Below are positions 13,929 through 20,694 of a stretch of DNA of 20,694 bases, piece by piece. The stretch comes from Hyphomicrobiales bacterium (lineage in GTDB: Bacteria > Pseudomonadota > Alphaproteobacteria > Rhizobiales > Aestuariivirgaceae). Positions within the stretch are counted from its first letter, which is position 1. The number at the start of each line of letters is the position of its first letter. Under the pieces are notes generated by a model. The model had not been told where the DNA came from. It ran no database searches and saw only the letters and a list, made by a program, of their open reading frames with translations. The DNA is taken from assembly GCA_012032065.1 (NCBI GenBank), contig JAAURV010000018.1, forward strand, positions 1-20,694, read 5' to 3'. A program made the position numbers and the translations under genes.

Positions 13929-16097
13929 TCACAAAAAACTATACGGATCGACGTCGATTTCGACCCGGAGCGAGCCTTTCGGTTTGAACGGAGCGAGCCA
14001 TTCGCGGAGATAGGCTTGCACGTTGGCTTCGCGCGGGGCTTTCAGCAGAAAGCGCCAGCGGTGGCGGCCGCGTAACAGCGCGAAGGGGGCGGGGGCGGGG
14101 CCGAGCAAGGTTATCTTTTCCACAAGAGGGGCGGCGCGGGCGAGGGCTCTGGCGAAACGTTCGGTTTCGTTGGCATCGCTGCCCGAGACGATGACGGCGG
14201 CGAGGCGGCCATAGGGTGGGAGACCTGCGCCTTCACGGATCGATTTCTCCTGATTGAGAAAACCGTCGCGGTCGCCTTTTTTCAGAGCCTGCATCAGGGG
14301 ATGGCCCGGGAGATAGGTTTGAATGAGCGCGCGGCCCGGTTTTTCGCCGCGGCCGGCGCGGCCCGCGACTTGCGCCATCAAGGCCCAGGTGCGTTCGCCG
14401 CCGCGCGGATCACTCGATTCGAGTGCGAGATCGGCATCGACCACGCCGACGAGTGTCAGATGCGGGAAATGATGGCCCTTGGCCACAAGCTGCGTGCCGA
14501 TCACCAGATTGTATTCGCCCTTGGCCACATCGCGGATGGCATCGCGGAGCAGCGTGCCGCGTGCGAGGTCGCTCGAGAGAATGGCGATCCGCGCTTCGGG
14601 GAAAATGCGCTGGGCTTCCTCCGATAGGCGTTCGATGCCGGGGCCGACGGGTACGAGCTTTCCGGTTTCATGGCAGCTTGGGCAGTCTTCGCGCGCAGGC
14701 TCCATGTGGCCGCAATGGTGACACATCAACTGTTTGCGGAAACGGTGTTCGATCAAGGCCGCATCGCAGTTGGGGCAAATGAGTCGATAACCGCAGGCGC
14801 GGCACAATGTGAGCGGCGCATAACCGCGGCGATTGAGGAAGAGCAGCGCCTGATCGCCGGATTGTAGCGTCTTCTCCACTTCGCCGCGTAGTTCGGGCGA
14901 GAGCCAGCTTCCCGGTTCGAGCTTCACGGTCCGCATGTCGATCAGGCCGATCTCAGGCAACTCGGCGCGGCCATGGCGGTCGTTGAGCTTTACAAGCTGG
15001 TAGCGGCCGCGGTCGACATTGACGAGGCTCTCGAGCGAAGGGGTGGCGGATGAGAGGATCACCGGAAACTGACCGAGCGATCCGTAAAGCACGGCCATGT
15101 CGCGGGCGTGATAGGTCACACCTTCTTCCTGCTTGTAGGCGCCTTCGTGCTCTTCATCGACGACGATGAGGCCCAAATTTTTCCATGGCAAAAACAGCGC
15201 CGAGCGCGCGCCGACGACAATCCTCGCTTCCCCCGTGGTGACGCCGCGCCAAACGCGCTCGCGTTCGCGCGGGCGGACATCGGAATGCCATTGTACGGGC
15301 TCGGCGCCGAAACGGGATTCGACGCGGGTGATGAAGGATTGGGTGAGCGCTATTTCGGGGAGCAGCAGCAACACTTGTTTTCCGGCAGCGAGCGTTGCGG
15401 CGATGGCTTCGAAATAGACTTCGGTTTTGCCGGAACCGGTGACGCCATCGAGCAGCGCCACCTTGTGGCTGCGCGTCGCGACCATGGCACGAAGCTCCGC
15501 CGCGGCGCGCTGCTGCTCGCGGGACAGCGAAAGGCCGCCTGCGGCAGGATCGGGGGCGGCGTAAGGCTTCGACACGGGAATGGCCACGGGTTTGAGGGCG
15601 CCTTCTTTCACCATGGCCTTGATGACACTCGCCCCCACGCCCGCGGCCTCGGCCAATTCCGGCCCGCGCATGGCGAAACCTTCCGCAGCGACATCGAGAA
15701 CTTTCTGGCGCTGGGGCGTCATGCGGGCAGGCTGTGTCCCGCTTGCCACATAACCAATCTGTTGGCGTTCGCCCTCGAAAGCTCCGGGCGCGCGGATCAC
15801 CAAACGCAGAATATTTCCAACGGGTTCGACGTAGTAGTTCGCAATCCAGTTAACGAATTTCCGGTGCAGATCGGTCATCGGCGGCATGTCGAACCGCTGG
15901 GTGACATCGCGGAGTCTGGCGGATTCCGGGGCCTTGCCGTTCATCCCCCAAACGGTGCCGATGTGAGAGCGGGGCCCAAGCGGCACTTCGACGTAGTCGC
16001 CGGGCCTCAGGATCATCCCTTCCGGCACGCGGTAGGAGTAAGGGCCTTCGAGCGCCAGCGGCAGAAGGACATCGGCAATGGTGGAATCGGCCGCCAT
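13929..16097 (-). CDS. priA: Primosomal protein N' (replication restart helicase)
   Basis: PriA recognises stalled forks and reloads the replisome. The 722-residue form starting at 16097 (MAADSTIADVLLPLAL) matches the family's N-terminal DNA-binding domain, so the much longer frame up to 16883, which is antisense to pabB, is rejected. Visible are Walker A GVTGSGKT (218-225), DEEH Walker B (314-317), eight zinc cysteines in four CxxC pairs (432, 435, 441, 444, 459, 462, 472, 475) and helicase motifs GTQLVAKGHHFP and QVAGRAGRG. It is divergent from pabB with only 51 bases between starts. I see no strong ribosome-binding site. Confidence 0.96.
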   Translation of the reverse strand: MAADSTIADVLLPLALEGPYSYRVPEGMILRPGDYVEVPLGPRSHIGTVWGMNGKAPESARLRDVTQRFDMPPMTDLHRKFVNWIANYYVEPVGNILRLVIRAPGAFEGERQQIGYVASGTQPARMTPQRQKVLDVAAEGFAMRGPELAEAAGVGASVIKAMVKEGALKPVAIPVSKPYAAPDPAAGGLSLSREQQRAAAELRAMVATRSHKVALLDGVTGSGKTEVYFEAIAATLAAGKQVLLLLPEIALTQSFITRVESRFGAEPVQWHSDVRPRERERVWRGVTTGEARIVVGARSALFLPWKNLGLIVVDEEHEGAYKQEEGVTYHARDMAVLYGSLGQFPVILSSATPSLESLVNVDRGRYQLVKLNDRHGRAELPEIGLIDMRTVKLEPGSWLSPELRGEVEKTLQSGDQALLFLNRRGYAPLTLCRACGYRLICPNCDAALIEHRFRKQLMCHHCGHMEPAREDCPSCHETGKLVPVGPGIERLSEEAQRIFPEARIAILSSDLARGTLLRDAIRDVAKGEYNLVIGTQLVAKGHHFPHLTLVGVVDADLALESSDPRGGERTWALMAQVAGRAGRGEKPGRALIQTYLPGHPLMQALKKGDRDGFLNQEKSIREGAGLPPYGRLAAVIVSGSDANETERFARALARAAPLVEKITLLGPAPAPFALLRGRHRWRFLLKAPREANVQAYLREWLAPFKPKGSLRVEIDVDPYSFL

Positions 16098-16148
16098 GGG
16101 GCCGGAATAGACTTGGACGGCTGGAGAGGCCAGCCCTATATCGGCGCC

Positions 16149-17549
16149 ATGAATTTCGCCCTGCCACAGGAGACAGCACCGGAGATCCGCGAAGTCGTCT
16201 ACCGCGAGCCAGCCGCCATGGCGCAGCGGGCCGGAGACCAGCGGCACGCAACGCTGTTCGAAAGCGCGCTCCGGCAGGAGCATCTTGGGCGATACTCGTT
16301 TCTCGCTTGCAATCCCGCGATGACTTTTGAAGTGCGCGATGGGCGCGTCAGCATTGATGGCAGGGAAGCAGATGGCGTTGCGCTTGGCGTGATTGATCGA
16401 TTGCTCGCCGAACATCGCATGCCACATGTGACGGGACTTCCGCCATTTCAGGGAGGGTTTGCGGGATACTTCGCCTACGAGTTTGGAAAGCGATTGGAGC
16501 CCGGCGCGAAACTCTCCCAAGCGCCAATTGCGATCCCCGAAGTGCAGCTTCATCTCCACGACGCGGTGATCGCCTTCGATCATATGCAGGAACGGGCGTT
16601 TCTGATTTCGACTGGGCGGCCAGAGCACGACGAAGCAAAACGGCGGAAGCGCGCGGCGGAGCGCGCCGACGAAATGGAAGCGCTCATCGCGCGCAATCCA
16701 TTGCCGCTCGGCGCGCGAAACATCACGGATTGGAAATCGAACTTCACGCGGGACGAATTCGAGAAGGCCGTTGCGCGCACCGTCGAATACATTCTCGATG
16801 GCGACATCTTTCAGGCCAACATCGCGCAGTGTTTTTCGGCGAAAGTGCCGGAAGGCTTCGATGCGTTTTCGTTCTACCGTCATCTCCGCGACCGGAACCC
16901 CGCGCCATTCGCGGCCTATCTCGATTGCGGGCCGCTCAAGATCGTGTCGAGCTCGCCGGAACGGCTGTTCAACTTCGATGGACAGATCATCGAAGCGCGG
17001 CCGATCAAGGGCACGCGGCGGCGCGACGCGGATCCTTCGCGCGATGCCACCTTGATCGCGGAGCTGACGTCAAGCCGCAAGGACCGCGCCGAGAATGTGA
17101 TGATCGTCGATCTCCTGCGCAACGATCTGAGCCGTGTCGCAAAGCCCGGCACGGTGCGCGTACCGGTTCTGTGCGGGCTTGAGACTTATGCCTCGGTGCA
17201 TCATCTGACATCGGTCGTCACGGCGGAAATTCGCGACGGAAAGACGGCGGGCGATCTGATCGCGGCGGCGTTTCCTGGCGGGTCGATCACGGGTGCGCCG
17301 AAAATCCGCGCGATGGAAGTGATCGAGGAGATCGAACGGAAACCGCGCGGCGTCTATTGCGGATCGATTGGCTGGCTGGGGTTCAGCGGCCATATGGACC
17401 TCAACATTGCGATCCGCACCGTGCAGTTCGCAGATGGCGTGGCGCAGATTCATGGCGGCGGCGGCATCACGGCCAGGTCCAATCCTGCCGAAGAGTATGA
17501 CGAGACAATTGCAAAAGTCGCCCGCATCATGGAGGCCTTCGCCGCATGA
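16149..17549 (+). CDS. pabB: Aminodeoxychorismate synthase component I
   Basis: PabB converts chorismate and ammonia to 4-amino-4-deoxychorismate for folate synthesis. The 466-residue protein has the chorismate-binding fold. RPIKGT with Lys287 separates it from anthranilate synthase TrpE, which has Ala there. Other marks are GDIFQANIAQCF, ENVMIVDLLRNDLSR and PGGSITGAPKIRAMEVIEEIE. The start at 16149 is chosen because the frame's earlier extension lies antisense to priA and is not family-like. It overlaps pabA by four bases (ATGA), heading a pabB-pabA-pabC operon. Confidence 0.94.
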   Translation: MNFALPQETAPEIREVVYREPAAMAQRAGDQRHATLFESALRQEHLGRYSFLACNPAMTFEVRDGRVSIDGREADGVALGVIDRLLAEHRMPHVTGLPPFQGGFAGYFAYEFGKRLEPGAKLSQAPIAIPEVQLHLHDAVIAFDHMQERAFLISTGRPEHDEAKRRKRAAERADEMEALIARNPLPLGARNITDWKSNFTRDEFEKAVARTVEYILDGDIFQANIAQCFSAKVPEGFDAFSFYRHLRDRNPAPFAAYLDCGPLKIVSSSPERLFNFDGQIIEARPIKGTRRRDADPSRDATLIAELTSSRKDRAENVMIVDLLRNDLSRVAKPGTVRVPVLCGLETYASVHHLTSVVTAEIRDGKTAGDLIAAAFPGGSITGAPKIRAMEVIEEIERKPRGVYCGSIGWLGFSGHMDLNIAIRTVQFADGVAQIHGGGGITARSNPAEEYDETIAKVARIMEAFAA

Positions 17550-18102
17550 TCCTGATCGTCGACAACTACGACAGCTTCGTCCACAACATCGCACGCTACT
17601 TTACCGAGCTTGGCGCGGAAAACCGGGTGGTGCGCAACGATCAAGTCTCGGCCCGTGATCTTGAGTCTAACGCCATTGTCATTTCGCCGGCCTGCACCCG
17701 CGCGAGGCGGGGCGGTCGAACGAGATCGTGCGGACATATTCCGGCAAGAAACCCATTCTCGGCATCTGCCTTGGGCATCAATGCATCGGTCAGGTGTTCG
17801 GCGCGAACGTTGTTCGGGCGAAGCGGCCGATGCATGGCGACTCGTCCGAGATCACCCACGATGGGCAGGGTATTTTCTCAGGCGTGCCGGAGAATTTCAG
17901 CGCGGGGCGCTATCATTCGCTCATCGTCACGGAGCCTTTGCCGCAATCGCCGCTCGCGGTGACGGCGCGGAGCCACGATGGGGAGATCATGGGACTGAGG
18001 CATCGCGAACATGCAACCTTCGGTGTACAGTTCCATCCCGAATCGATAATGACCGAGCACGGCTATCACATGCTGCGAAACTTCCTGGACCTCGTCACAT
18101 GA
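17546..18102 (+). CDS. pabA: Aminodeoxychorismate synthase glutaminase, frameshifted
   Basis: PabA releases ammonia from glutamine for PabB. The N-terminus MILIVDNYDSFVHNIARYF and the C-terminal half (GICLGHQ with the nucleophilic Cys, VQFHPES with the catalytic His/Glu) are clearly a class I glutaminase. The frame breaks at about 17686-17703. The family reads SPGPCTPREAG there, while the DNA has only 14 of the 18 expected bases, best explained by shorter G/C runs (GGG, CCC, CCCC each cut). With four bases restored the gene makes a normal 186-residue protein. As written the catalytic residues would be out of frame. The ends overlap pabB and pabC by four bases each, so the gene is probably intact in the living cell. 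TrpG is a near relative; the neighbours favour PabA. Confidence 0.88.
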
Positions 18103-18953
18103 GCGCAACGTGGCTGAACGGCGCGCCACTCGAAGCCGAACTGCCGCTTCCGGTTGACGACCGTGGGCTTCTGCTGGGCGATGGCATTTTCGAAACCGTC
18201 GCGGTCTTCAATGGCGTGGCTCTTTATCTCGAATCGCATCTCACGCGGCTTTCGCAAACGGGCGATGCGTTGGGCATAAACTTCGACAGCAATAGTGTGC
18301 GGGCCGGCATCACCCATGTATTGAAGAATGGCGGATTGCGGCATGGCGTGTTGCGAGTCACGGTCACGCGCGGGGCACTCTCCGGCCCCTTCGCGCAAGC
18401 GGGTGGAACGCCGAACATTCTCGTGACACTGAAGCCGCGCCGCGCCGGAGCGCTTGGAACGGCGGTCGCGCTTTCGACATCGTCGATCCGCCGCAACGAG
18501 ACGGCGCCATCGGCGCGCTACAAAACGCTCTCCTATATCGACGCAATCGCGGCGGCGCGCGAGGCTGCGAGGCTCGGCAACGAAGATGCGTTGATGCTCG
18601 ATTCTCGGGGTCACGTGGCGTGTTCGACCATCTGCAATATATTTGTCGCGAAGGGCCGGGAACTGGCGACCCCTTCGCTCGATTGCGGGGTGCTGCCCGG
18701 CATTGTGAGGCGGCGCGTGCTCGATATGGCTTCGGGCATCGGCTTCAATGTGGCGGAACGGAGGATCAAGCCGGAGGAATTGCTGAGCGCCGACAGCGTC
18801 TTCCTTACCAACAGCCTGCGTTTTGTGCGGCCTTGTCACAGCATCGATGGGCAGAGGATCAACCGAGGCGGGACAGAACTGATCTTCGATATGCTGAGCG
18901 ACGAGGCGCAGAAAATTTGCGGCTGCGATCCCCGCGCGGCGGACGCGGCCTGA
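18099..18953 (+). CDS. pabC: Aminodeoxychorismate lyase
   Basis: PabC removes pyruvate from 4-amino-4-deoxychorismate to give 4-aminobenzoate. The 284-residue protein is a fold-type IV PLP enzyme: DDRGLLLGDGIFET near the N-terminus, the PLP lysine at 142 (ARYKTLSYIDAI), and a CGVLPGIVRRRVLD region. Branched-chain or D-amino acid aminotransferases share this fold, but coupling to pabB and pabA (ATGA overlap at 18099-18102) makes the lyase the best call. The earlier start of the same frame at 17610 overlaps pabA and is rejected. Confidence 0.88.
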   Translation: MSATWLNGAPLEAELPLPVDDRGLLLGDGIFETVAVFNGVALYLESHLTRLSQTGDALGINFDSNSVRAGITHVLKNGGLRHGVLRVTVTRGALSGPFAQAGGTPNILVTLKPRRAGALGTAVALSTSSIRRNETAPSARYKTLSYIDAIAAAREAARLGNEDALMLDSRGHVACSTICNIFVAKGRELATPSLDCGVLPGIVRRRVLDMASGIGFNVAERRIKPEELLSADSVFLTNSLRFVRPCHSIDGQRINRGGTELIFDMLSDEAQKICGCDPRAADAA

Positions 18954-19031
18954 GAACTGTGTAATTCACACGGGCGTTGGCATGTTCTATGACAGCGCCG
19001 TAACTCACCCCATGCAAGCGAGGACAGGCCG

Positions 19032-19685
19032 ATGAAATTCTTCGTCGATACCGCGGATATCAAGGAAATCAAAGAGTTGGCCGATATGGGCCTGCTGGAT
19101 GGAGTGACCACAAATCCGTCGCTCATCGCCAAGTCGGGGCGCGAGTTCAAGGAAGTGATCGCCGAAATCTGTGCGATCGTTCCAGGGCCGGTGAGTGCCG
19201 AGGTCACCGCGCTCGATGCCGAGGGCATGATCAAGGAAGGCAAGCTTCTGCGCAAGATCGCCAAGAATGTCGCGGTGAAAGTTCCGCTCACCATCGACGG
19301 GCTCAAGGCCTGCAAGGCGCTCTCCTCTGAAGGCACGATGATGAATGTAACTTTGTGCTTCAGCGCCAATCAGGCGCTCCTTGCCGCAAAGGCGGGCGCC
19401 ACGTTCATTTCGCCGTTCCTTGGGCGGCTCGACGACATCCATCTCGATGGAACGGAGCTGATCCAGGAAATTCGCATCATCTACGACAACTATGATTTCG
19501 CCACGGAGATTCTCGCGGCATCGGTGCGGACACCGCTGCATGTCAAGCAAGTGGCGTTGATCGGCGCCGATGTGGCGACGGTTCCGCCGGCGGTTCTCAA
19601 GAGCCTCGCCAAACATCCGCTCACCGACAAGGGCATCGAGATGTTCATGGCGGACTGGAAGAAGACGGGACAATCGATCCTGTGA
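19032..19685 (+). CDS. fsa: Fructose-6-phosphate aldolase / small transaldolase
   Basis: A 217-residue enzyme of the short transaldolase (TalC/FSA) subgroup, a decameric Schiff-base aldolase in carbohydrate metabolism. Visible are MKFFVDTADIKEI, GVTTNPSL (about 24-31), the Schiff-base Lys83 in VAVKVPLT, the LCFSANQALLAAKAGATFISPFLGR segment, and DKGIEMFMADW at the C-terminus. Whether it acts as transaldolase or aldolase on fructose 6-phosphate cannot be decided here. Its leader AAGCGAGGACAGG resembles that of xylD. It overlaps the next gene by four bases. Confidence 0.93.
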   Translation: MKFFVDTADIKEIKELADMGLLDGVTTNPSLIAKSGREFKEVIAEICAIVPGPVSAEVTALDAEGMIKEGKLLRKIAKNVAVKVPLTIDGLKACKALSSEGTMMNVTLCFSANQALLAAKAGATFISPFLGRLDDIHLDGTELIQEIRIIYDNYDFATEILAASVRTPLHVKQVALIGADVATVPPAVLKSLAKHPLTDKGIEMFMADWKKTGQSIL

Positions 19686-19981
19686 TTCTCGAGCACGCGC
19701 TTCTCGGTGTGAAGCCGGGGCAGGGGGCGGATTTCGAAGCCGCGCTTGTCAAAGCTCTGCCGCTCATTTCGGCGACGCCGGGATTCCTGGGGCTTGAGGT
19801 GCGGCCTTGCATCGAGATTGCGAACCGGTATTTGCTCCTTGTGCGGTGGGAAAGTGTCGAAGCCCATGAGAAGGGATTTCGCGGGTCGCAGCGCTATGCG
19901 GAATGGAAGGCGCTGCTGCATCACTTCTACGATCCCTACCCGCAGGTCACGCATTTCGCCGAGCCGGCCGTGCAGTCATAA
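19682..19981 (+). CDS. ABM-fold (antibiotic biosynthesis monooxygenase-like) protein
   Basis: A 99-residue protein of the dimeric ferredoxin-like ABM fold. MILEHALLGVKPGQGADFEAALVKALPLISATPGFLGLEVRPCIE and YLLLVRWESVEAHEKGFRGS are the typical strand-helix units, ending with the HHFYDPYPQVTHF motif. The family includes monooxygenases, heme-handling proteins and proteins without known chemistry, so no reaction is assigned. The GTG start at 19682 shares four bases with the fsa stop (GTGA), giving translational coupling. No secreted signal is seen. Confidence 0.85.
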   Translation: MILEHALLGVKPGQGADFEAALVKALPLISATPGFLGLEVRPCIEIANRYLLLVRWESVEAHEKGFRGSQRYAEWKALLHHFYDPYPQVTHFAEPAVQS

Positions 19982-20014
19982 CTCGTAAACCAAAGCAATC
20001 TAGCGTTCGCGCTC

Positions 20015-20694
20015 ATGGCGGAGATCGCGACATTCGGGTTTTCGGGCACTGCGGCGGATGTGACGCGGCGCTGGCTAGCGTCGCTCAAGTCCGAGAGGCG
20101 TCTGGCGGCGAAGACGCTTGAAGCTTATGCGCGCGATATCTCGCAGTTTGGGGCGTTCCTGAGCGAGCATCTGGGTGCTCCGGCAACGGCTTCCGAACTC
20201 GGCGAACTTACGGCCTCCGATTTCCGGGCCTTCATGGCGAGGCGCAGGAACGGTGGTGCGCAGAGCCGGTCGTTAGCCAGGCAGCTTTCCGCCATCCGCA
20301 GCTTCTTCCGTTATGCGGAGCGGAACGGACAATTCTCCAATGCGGCGGTTTCGGCGCTGCAATCACCGAAGATACCTCATTCTGTGCCGAAGCCCCTGAG
20401 CATCGAGTCGGCGCGAAAGCTTGCGGCGAACGATACGTTGGCCGTGGACGAAACCGAGGCGTGGATTGCCGCGCGCGACAGTGCGGTGCTGACACTGCTC
20501 TATGCCTGTGGCCTTCGCATTTCGGAAGCGACCGGACTGACGCTTCGCCAATCCGAAGGCGATCCTTTGCGTGTGACGGGCAAGGGCAACAAGACCCGAT
20601 TGGTTCCAGTCCTCCCACAAGCGCGCGCGGCGATGGCGCGCTACGTCGAGCTTTGCCCATTACCGCTTGCTGCCGATCAGGCGCTGTTTCGCGG
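20015..20694 (+). CDS. xerC: Tyrosine recombinase XerC, cut by window edge
   Basis: XerC with XerD resolves chromosome dimers at dif during division. The frame from ATG 20015 stays open to the window edge (226 residues seen of about 300). The N-terminal SAM-like domain (VTRRWLASLKSERRLAAKTLEAYARDISQFGAFL) and the start of the catalytic domain are present. The catalytic Arg168 (CGLRISEA) and Lys190 (TGKGNKTR) are seen; the HxxR, His/Trp and Tyr lie beyond the edge. Integrases of mobile elements share these motifs, but housekeeping neighbours such as priA and fsa, together with the family-typical N-terminus, favour XerC. The ribosome-binding site is weak. Confidence 0.88.
   Translation, partial: MAEIATFGFSGTAADVTRRWLASLKSERRLAAKTLEAYARDISQFGAFLSEHLGAPATASELGELTASDFRAFMARRRNGGAQSRSLARQLSAIRSFFRYAERNGQFSNAAVSALQSPKIPHSVPKPLSIESARKLAANDTLAVDETEAWIAARDSAVLTLLYACGLRISEATGLTLRQSEGDPLRVTGKGNKTRLVPVLPQARAAMARYVELCPLPLAADQALFR

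Noticed and set aside
15108..16148. 813-residue version of pabB from 15108
   Set aside because: The added part is antisense to priA; PabB-like sequence begins at 16149.
16098..16883. 984-residue version of priA reaching 16883
   Set aside because: The extra 262 residues are antisense to pabB and match nothing in PriA; the family N-terminus begins at 16097.
16149..17549. Anthranilate synthase TrpE
   Set aside because: Lys287 in PIKGT and the pabA-pabC neighbours point to PabB.
17728..18102. Separate gene starting with GTG at 17728
   Set aside because: It is the second half of pabA; the start has no ribosome-binding site and the product would lack the N-terminal strand.
18958..18971. Terminator after pabC (TGTG-TAATT-CACA)
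   Set aside because: A four-base stem with no T-run is too weak to call.

Overview
The window looks like chromosomal DNA of a GC-rich alphaproteobacterium, probably near Rhizobiales or Micropepsales. The grounds are GC-rich third positions, an alphaproteobacterial DUF1127 protein, a FixK/FNR-like box, Weimberg-type sugar genes, and fsa, xerC and priA close together. The genus cannot be set from the sequence alone. Most genes are ordinary metabolic or housekeeping genes. Four toxin-antitoxin-like or nucleotidyltransferase genes and several palindromic intergenic elements form the accessory layer.

Layout. 1-329: gene-free, AT-rich, with a strong nested palindrome. 330-512: small exported peptide. 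621-1588 (-): GcvA-like LysR regulator with a frame break. 1719-1907: DUF1127 protein, divergent from the regulator. 2068-3177 (-): leuB. A structured repeat of about 155-160 bp occurs twice, at 527-685 and 1911-2065, each time between converging gene ends. 3310-3790: RHH antitoxin and RelE toxin. 3799-5019 (-): uspA followed by a small acidic protein. 5218-7901 (-): preT-preA, the two subunits of NAD-dependent dihydropyrimidine dehydrogenase, with a RutR-like operator upstream. 8015-8969: AbiEii-type nucleotidyltransferase and an overlapping small partner. 9025-12674: SMP-30 lactonase, pentonate dehydratase and aldose 1-epimerase, read as a sugar-acid (Weimberg-type) operon. 12816-13389: higBA with a doubled operator. 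13547-16097 (-): priA and an orphan protein. 16149-18953: pabB-pabA-pabC, the 4-aminobenzoate branch of folate synthesis, with 4-bp overlaps. 19032-19981: fsa plus an ABM-fold protein. 20015 to the edge: xerC, cut by the window.

Working together. preT and preA start pyrimidine base breakdown. The lactonase, dehydratase and mutarotase would carry a pentose through its lactone and aldonate to a 2-keto-3-deoxy acid. pabB, pabA and pabC turn chorismate and glutamine into 4-aminobenzoate.

Two points need care. First, three genes (lysR, preA, pabA) are each broken by a small loss of bases in C/G runs, and each break is repaired on paper by adding one base (or four in pabA). This pattern suggests uncorrected sequencing errors more than three real pseudogenes. 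Second, I found no clearly unprecedented multi-gene system. The best candidates for something under-described are the AbiEii-like gene with an altered catalytic Asp and its overlapping downstream partner, the two-copy multi-hairpin element, and the 1-90 palindrome cluster.
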